Assembly: GCA_031841125.1 (NCBI GenBank) | Contig: CM063110.1 | Location: 29,198,678-29,262,677, forward strand | Direction: 5' to 3' | DNA: 64,000 bases | Source of the DNA: Acanthococcus lagerstroemiae | Lineage: Eukaryota > Arthropoda > Insecta > Hemiptera > Eriococcidae | Part shown: piece after piece, positions 58,755-64,000 of the stretch | How positions within the stretch are numbered: position 1 is the first letter of the stretch | Layout: every line of letters starts with the position of its first letter | Position numbers and translations under genes: made by a program | The notes under the pieces: generated by a model | What the model was told of the DNA's origin: nothing | What the model saw: the letters and a program-made list of their open reading frames with translations, nothing else | Database searches by the model: none

Positions 58755-60175
58755 CACCGAACACGCCGGAAAAAATGATCAAACATAACTAAATCCATCA
58801 AACGTGACAAATGTTGACCTGGATCCGCCTATGCGCTGATATCATATGAAAAGGTGAATGTTTTGGCACCATGTACAAAAAGGTTCACCATTTTATAGCT
58901 TATCACTATGTCCAATTGCAGCGCTCTCTGTAGGATGGACGGCCCGCATTGTAATAATAATTATTTCGTTCTTCAGTTATTGTCACCGGGGGCCAGAGAA
59001 TAGAGTGTCTGAGATAAAATTAGGGTTATGGTGGGCGGGGTGGAGAGAGTAAGTTCTGAACTGCTTTGTCCCTTCCCAGGGATTTCATTTGCCCACATTT
59101 GACCCTATCTACGGCCGCGTCCGGGGCTTAAGCCTTCCTTCCCAGAAACATCACTCTTTCAGACTCTATCTCCGCCTCTGCTTTATTGTGTTTTGTAAAA
59201 CTCGATCGCACTACCTAAACTTCGGGTATTTTTTTCATTTATTTGGACACGATTTACGCGGCCACACGCTTCGCTTGAAAACTTCTCACGCAAACTTAAA
59301 CGTTACTGACCGTGACAGGTGGTTTTCAATCTCATTTACGTCATAGGATGTTTATTACTCCAATGATTATTTGTAAAAATCAAAAACGGGAAACCGGATT
59401 CCGAATTGCAGCGCCGTTGAAATAAACGATCATCGAGCCTAGCTAATGAACCAGTTCACGGTAGAAGAATATCGGCGGAAACTTCGATAGTGGCACGATG
59501 ACATAGGTGAATAATTGGAAATTCTGTGGACATCACGTAACGACAGAAAGATACTCGTACAGAGGAGTTCTGTGTCACTGACTACCAAGAAACCGTGACT
59601 GAAAATAATTGTGGATATACATACAGTATAAAGTATATAGGTACCGTGCACGCTTTACAATTTTATGACCTTCAGCGCAGGTGGCTGTTTCCAGCAGGTT
59701 ATTACATATGATTACAGAATAATATACTAACTGGATGTTTAAAATATTATTGCGAGGAAGAAAGTGCAGAGCACGTAATAAAAAATATCAGAACATATGT
59801 ACACGTCTACCATTCCCATTATTGCGTGTAAGAAGATGGATTAACATAAGAGCCGGATAACTCGAAATAAAAAATTCAAAATACGCACTGCCTAATATTT
59901 GTTACATTAGCTCCGCGAGCATTTTTCAAAAATTGAAATATTAAATCAAGATTAGGCTTGTTCGTTTACGATTCTTCGGAAAAGTACAAGGCATACAACA
60001 CGCCTGACTCACAAATTAGTTCCCACGTGATTCATATCAGTTTAATTACCCGTTAAACGTGATTTTACCCGCCATTATTACTTGACAGCTGTTTTCTTCA
60101 TCAATCTGTACACAGCGTATATGGACACTGTTAAGCAAGAAGGACTCGAGCGACATTTGTTGACAAAATGAGTTA
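58755..60175. other. Non-coding stretch, nothing recognised
   Basis: Mostly AT-rich, apparently unique sequence. I see no exon of the DAGL gene, no element ends and no tandem repeats. Confidence 0.4.
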
Positions 60176-60529
60176 CTAGTATCGTTGGAAAGAGCGTAAA
60201 AAGTAGAATTTTGCAAAATTGGGCTCCCGATACAAAAATGTGTTTTTCGAAAGACCTAATATTGCCACCTCCGACAAACCGAAGGCACGGTCTATTTCTG
60301 TCAAGTTTTCTGGTTTCAAAAGTGTTCTAACGTTCAGAGTGCCTATTGTAATTTTGTTTTTGTAACTTCTTGTTTTTGGGGCCGAAAGATTATTTAAATT
60401 TTTTGTGATATAGTTGTTAAATTTATTTGGCTCTTCCTCGGAGTTTAGGGTAGGGTCTACCGGTGTAATAGTATATTCACCCTTGCTTACCTGGCTTACT
60501 GGGTGAGAGACAGAAATGTGAACCCACAC
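60176..60529 (-). mobile_element. LINE 5' fragment (AP-endonuclease start)
   Basis: A minus-strand frame of 117 codons. At 60361-60245 it reads KNKITIGTLNVRTLLKPENL, then TEIDRAFGLSEVAILGLSK. This is the first strand of the AP-like endonuclease/exonuclease/phosphatase domain of RTE-like LINEs (pattern IGTWNVRTL...GKL..I......D ILGLSE). It diverges right after LGLSK, losing the ETRW that should follow. The upstream part (residues 1-56) may be element-specific. It is the opposite end of the type of LINE whose 3' end lies at 5170-5409. Confidence 0.75.
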
Positions 60530-60587
60530 TGAAAAAAGCTCATCAGTAAACGCTATATCCGTAAACCTGCATTATTCGTTGGCAGAA

Positions 60588-60724
60588 GCGCAAATAGGGC
60601 TCAGAACTGGGGGGGCTTAAGCTCCCTTATTATGAAGCAACACCATTCACTGCATCATTTTCTTTGGTAATCTTTCAGAGTTTGGGGGGGGGGGCTAAGC
60701 CCCCAAGCCTCTACCTATTTGCGC
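60588..60724. mobile_element. Small fold-back, ~137 bp
   Basis: GCGCAAATAGGGCT at the left and CCTATTTGCGC at the right are inverted, as are GGGGGGGCTTAAGCTCCC and GGGGGGGGCTAAGCCCCC inside, forming a bounded hairpin-prone unit with G-runs. Confidence 0.55.
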
Positions 60725-60729
60725 CGATG

Positions 60730-62920
60730 TTCATTGGCTTTTAATATTACGTTTTCTCAAAAAACAGATTCTGTCACTTGAGTCTTTTTGCTTAACAACG
60801 TCTATATGTTCACACTTTCGAAATAACTAGTAGCTCGAATTTCATGAGACATCACGAGTTTTGAAATCGCACCTGATATTATTCAAATTTGAGTTGGGAA
60901 GTTCGGTCATACAGTGGTGGTCAGTTCCGTAAAGCAGGAGTTACATAAATTACACCCTAGGTGCCCGGAGTATAGCTAGGGTGTAAGTCAGCTGTACACC
61001 CAACGAAATATGAAAATAATAAAGTCCTCCTCATACATGAACCACATATGGTTCAGAAAAAACGTAAGTCCCAAAATTTTGTTGTTTACAGAAGAATGTT
61101 CCTTAACCCTACGCGCACTTATGGCGAAAAAAGTAGAAGTTTCTCTGATGAATAAAGAATGTAGCATTACTAAGAAATTTACATGTAATGCGGAAACCAC
61201 CTAATTCCGAGACTTACGTTGTATCTGTACTACATGAGAAGTTGAAAAAATTCCGAACGAGCTCCAACTTGCTCCATCCGGCTCTACTGTTACTGGTAGT
61301 GAGCGAACGCAAATATAAGAAAATTCAATATAGATAATATCACTGTCGAAACGAAGTTAGTGATATTGATATTACCAATATCAATTCGTAGTTTGAAGCC
61401 TTCTCAAGTAGAAAGGTTACTTATTATTATTATTATGATTATTTTTTTTTTTTGACAAACATTTTTCTCAACTTCCACCCCCTCCCCCTTCCTAACTTAA
61501 GTTGATTTTTTTTTTTACAAGGATGAAATAGCCATATTTTGGACAAGTTTTGTGAATTTGGCAAAATACGTTAAAAAAACAACCAAATATGTAAAAAAAA
61601 AAATGTGACCTGTAATCATGAAATGTGCCTCTGGTATCACAAAATCATTTTTCAATTTCTTGACAATTCTTATCGAGAAAATCACGTTCTTTCGAATGAA
61701 ACAAATCGCAGCTTTCTATCTTCATTAGTTTTTCGACAAATTGCCATTTAAAACTTACGTCAAAAGTTTAAAAACATCTGTTTACCTGGCGCTGTGTGAA
61801 ACGGGCCTACAGGAATGACCGAGAACAAGAATTCGAAACGCGGTTGTCATAGAAACGCGTAAACGCTTCACTGTGCGCACTACTAGCATCATCCCATCTT
61901 TGCACTCGTTTATCTCAAAAACTTGTTTTTGCACAAGAGGCACATTTCATGATTCCGGGACACACACGTATTTTTACCCGAAATATCCAAATCAAATGAA
62001 ATTGGGCTCAAAATGCAGGCTGAAGAAATGGAGAGCTGTATTAACCGGTTGTAAGACTGATAACCTTATCATCATCATCAGAACGCTGAATTCTGAGTTA
62101 TGACGAGATAAAACACGTATTTCGGTGAGATACCAACAAATTAACGTAAGTCTAGGCGGTGAACAGTATTAGCTACGGTGTGAATCAATCACGTAGCGTA
62201 GAAACCACGTAAGTCCAGCACGCTGAAACTCCGCCCACAACGATAGATACTGCGTAAATGGAAATTTGTGTGACAATGTCCACTCATTACTAATACATCG
62301 AGTGAACTGCAATTTTTCCCGCAGAGACCACGTTAGAAGGCTGTAAACTGTTTTATTTTGTTCCCGAAAAGTTGAGCTTTGTGGACTTACGTGGTTCCTG
62401 AAATATACGATTCACATTCAACAGCACTTTAAAAAAGCGAAACGGGTCTTCGGGTCCTCGGACCAATAACCTTGGAGAAAGAGAAGAATGAGAATGAGGA
62501 AGACTAAGAGGCATTTTCAATAACCCCTACTAACATTTGTCTCTTGAATCCCAATTTCTAAAAAAATTTCAGTTGTTATTAGAAGGAATGGTAACTATAA
62601 GTATCCTTCAAACCATTTTCCAACTCCTAGCGTACTCATTGATGAAAACGTTTCCGTCCCTCCTACCCCCACCCCTTCGATAACATGTGCATAAAATTAT
62701 TTTTTTCTTGGATACGATTTTAATAACAAAACTTTTTGAACTTATATTGGTACAACTGCATAATTTTTTCTTACAGTAAAAAATCTTTCCTGAGTATCAT
62801 GGTGAGGTAAGAAAGAAACGTTCTTCGGTACTGGTAAAATTATTTATGGCTCAGCATCCTGCCAGTTTTGTAAGTTCGTTTTTGCTCTTCCAACACTCTT
62901 GCAGCTTCGCTTAAAACTTT
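60730..62920. other. Non-coding stretch, nothing recognised
   Basis: AT-rich, with a few CGTAAGTC-like words (61056, 62146, 62206) that could pass as splice donors but have no open frame beside them. No element or exon identified. Confidence 0.4.
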
Positions 62921-63935
62921 CTAAGGCTATGATAACGTAGGGAGATTATTCCATTTATTTCAAATTTTTCTTCGATTTAAGTGAGATTCTGTTAGACATC
63001 TTTATACCACAACAAGACTTTTTCAGCCAATTCCAAACTAAATCAAGATTCTTTCAGACTGCGTTAGGACTCAATCGGTCTCCTTCTGAAACTCAATTAC
63101 ACAGCTGCAAGACTCTTGAAGACTGGTTCAAACTCTTTAGGAACTCCTGGCTTGTTCCAAGACGACCTGAAACTAACATTCTCTCAAACTAGATTCGAAT
63201 GCTTTGTGAGACTCTTCTAGACTAGTTTAAGACTCTTCTTCGAAACCTTGCTTCAAACCTGTTAACATATTTCTAGCTCCTATCACGAGCAGACTGCGTA
63301 AAATTCTTTAAACACGTTTAAAAGTTTCTCAAACACTTCCGCCACATCCAATCTTGTTTAAAACTTTTGCAAGCGATTAAAATTGACTTTTTCTTCAAAC
63401 ATTGAACGACTCTTCCAGTTATGACTAAAACTCTTTCTTTTTTAGGTCGACATTTCCAGTCTTGTCCAAACTTGTTCAAAACTAACTTATTTACGACTCT
63501 TCTAGGCTTGATTGAAACACAATAACATCCTTTTAAACTTGATTAAAATGTTCTAAGACTCCCTGAGACTCATTTAAATATATTCAGATACTTGTAGCCT
63601 CATTTAAACTTGTTCAAGACTCTGCCCGATCAGACGCATTCAAACTTGATGAAAATGTTGTAGTCTCAACAAGACTCCGTTAAGGTCTCTATTGCAACTT
63701 TTTCCAAGACTCCAAAAAACTTTTCGAAGGCCCTTTTGGGCTTGTTAAAAATACTGTCAGGCTCTTCTTTCCAGATGTGTTACTCTCGGACCTTTCAAGC
63801 TTCTTGAGAATTTGTTAAAAACTATTCCAGACTGAATTTAGACGCAGTAAGGCTCTTCTTAACTTGACTAAAACGCTGCGTGAAACTTTTCCACACATTT
63901 CTAGCGTAAGACTCGTTAATACTCTTTCAGGTATA
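62920..63935. repeat. Degenerate AAGACTC-type repeat array
   Basis: About 1 kb in which short words such as AGACTCTT(C/G), CTTGTTCAAGACTC, TTTAAAACTT and CTTCTAGACT recur every 20-35 bp without a strict unit. Inverted relatives (GAGTCTTG, AAGTCTTGA, GTCTTAAA) appear at 41200-41520. The array is an old, decayed minisatellite and continues to a G-run (about 63963) at the window edge. Confidence 0.5.
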
Positions 63936-64000
63936 CTCAGTTGCGTAACCAGAATTTTTCCAGGGGGGGGGGGCAAAATAAGATTTTCAAGGGAGAAAGA

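Overview
The window is a piece of an animal nuclear genome. It is AT-rich, has long introns and is crowded with short mobile elements. The one gene I can build with confidence is an animal sn-1-specific diacylglycerol lipase of the beta type, split into many exons with good GT/AG sites. tRNA-derived SINEs, RTE-like LINE scraps, pogo-like DNA elements and many fold-back elements point to an arthropod, probably an insect. A hemipteran is my guess only. There is no bacterial or organellar sequence, no CRISPR array and no rRNA gene.

Layout. At 1-2100 (+) there is an orphan last exon, 1283-1494, ending in a hydrophobic tail, with a possible 3' UTR. From 2390 to 6150 lies a patchwork of one degenerate repeat family in both orientations; it carries a 548-bp fold-back element and the 3' end of a LINE. 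From 7.5 kb to 46.9 kb the minus strand carries the lipase gene. I could place 13 consecutive coding exons with matching reading phases: 46693-46905, 43756-43865, 39836-40060, 31630-31779, 25682-25850, 21102-21225, 20866-21009, 20603-20714, 19502-19594, 16969-17123, 14907-15089, 14722-14825 and 8992-9184. Together they encode about 657 residues, close to the ~670 of vertebrate DAGL-beta, so only a first coding exon of roughly 30 residues is missing. The protein has membrane segments at the N-terminus, a Cys-rich loop, the GHSLG nucleophile elbow, the catalytic Asp region, the catalytic His region and the conserved C-terminal block. It would make 2-arachidonoylglycerol-type monoacylglycerols from diacylglycerol at membranes.

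The introns are the other story. The last intron holds a 3.4-kb fold-back element (9338-12706) dense in GATC/ATGAT words. Intron 15090-16968 is almost entirely one 1.78-kb transposon, leaving about 95 bp of original intron. Other introns carry SINEs (24080-24298 and 43369-43587) and several hairpin MITEs.

From 46.9 kb to the end I find no further convincing gene. That part holds a second SINE-like tRNA-related repeat, a 2-kb pogo-like element whose TIRs are flanked by TA and which contains a broken psq-type helix-turn-helix (49491-51449), a third copy of the 219-bp SINE, a 2-kb fold-back element with an internal tandem-repeat ORF (53872-55896), the 5' end of a LINE endonuclease, and about 1 kb of degenerate AAGACTC-type repeats at the right edge. 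The most unusual structures are the fold-back elements and the intron-filling transposon. I found no multi-gene system that would count as a new pathway.
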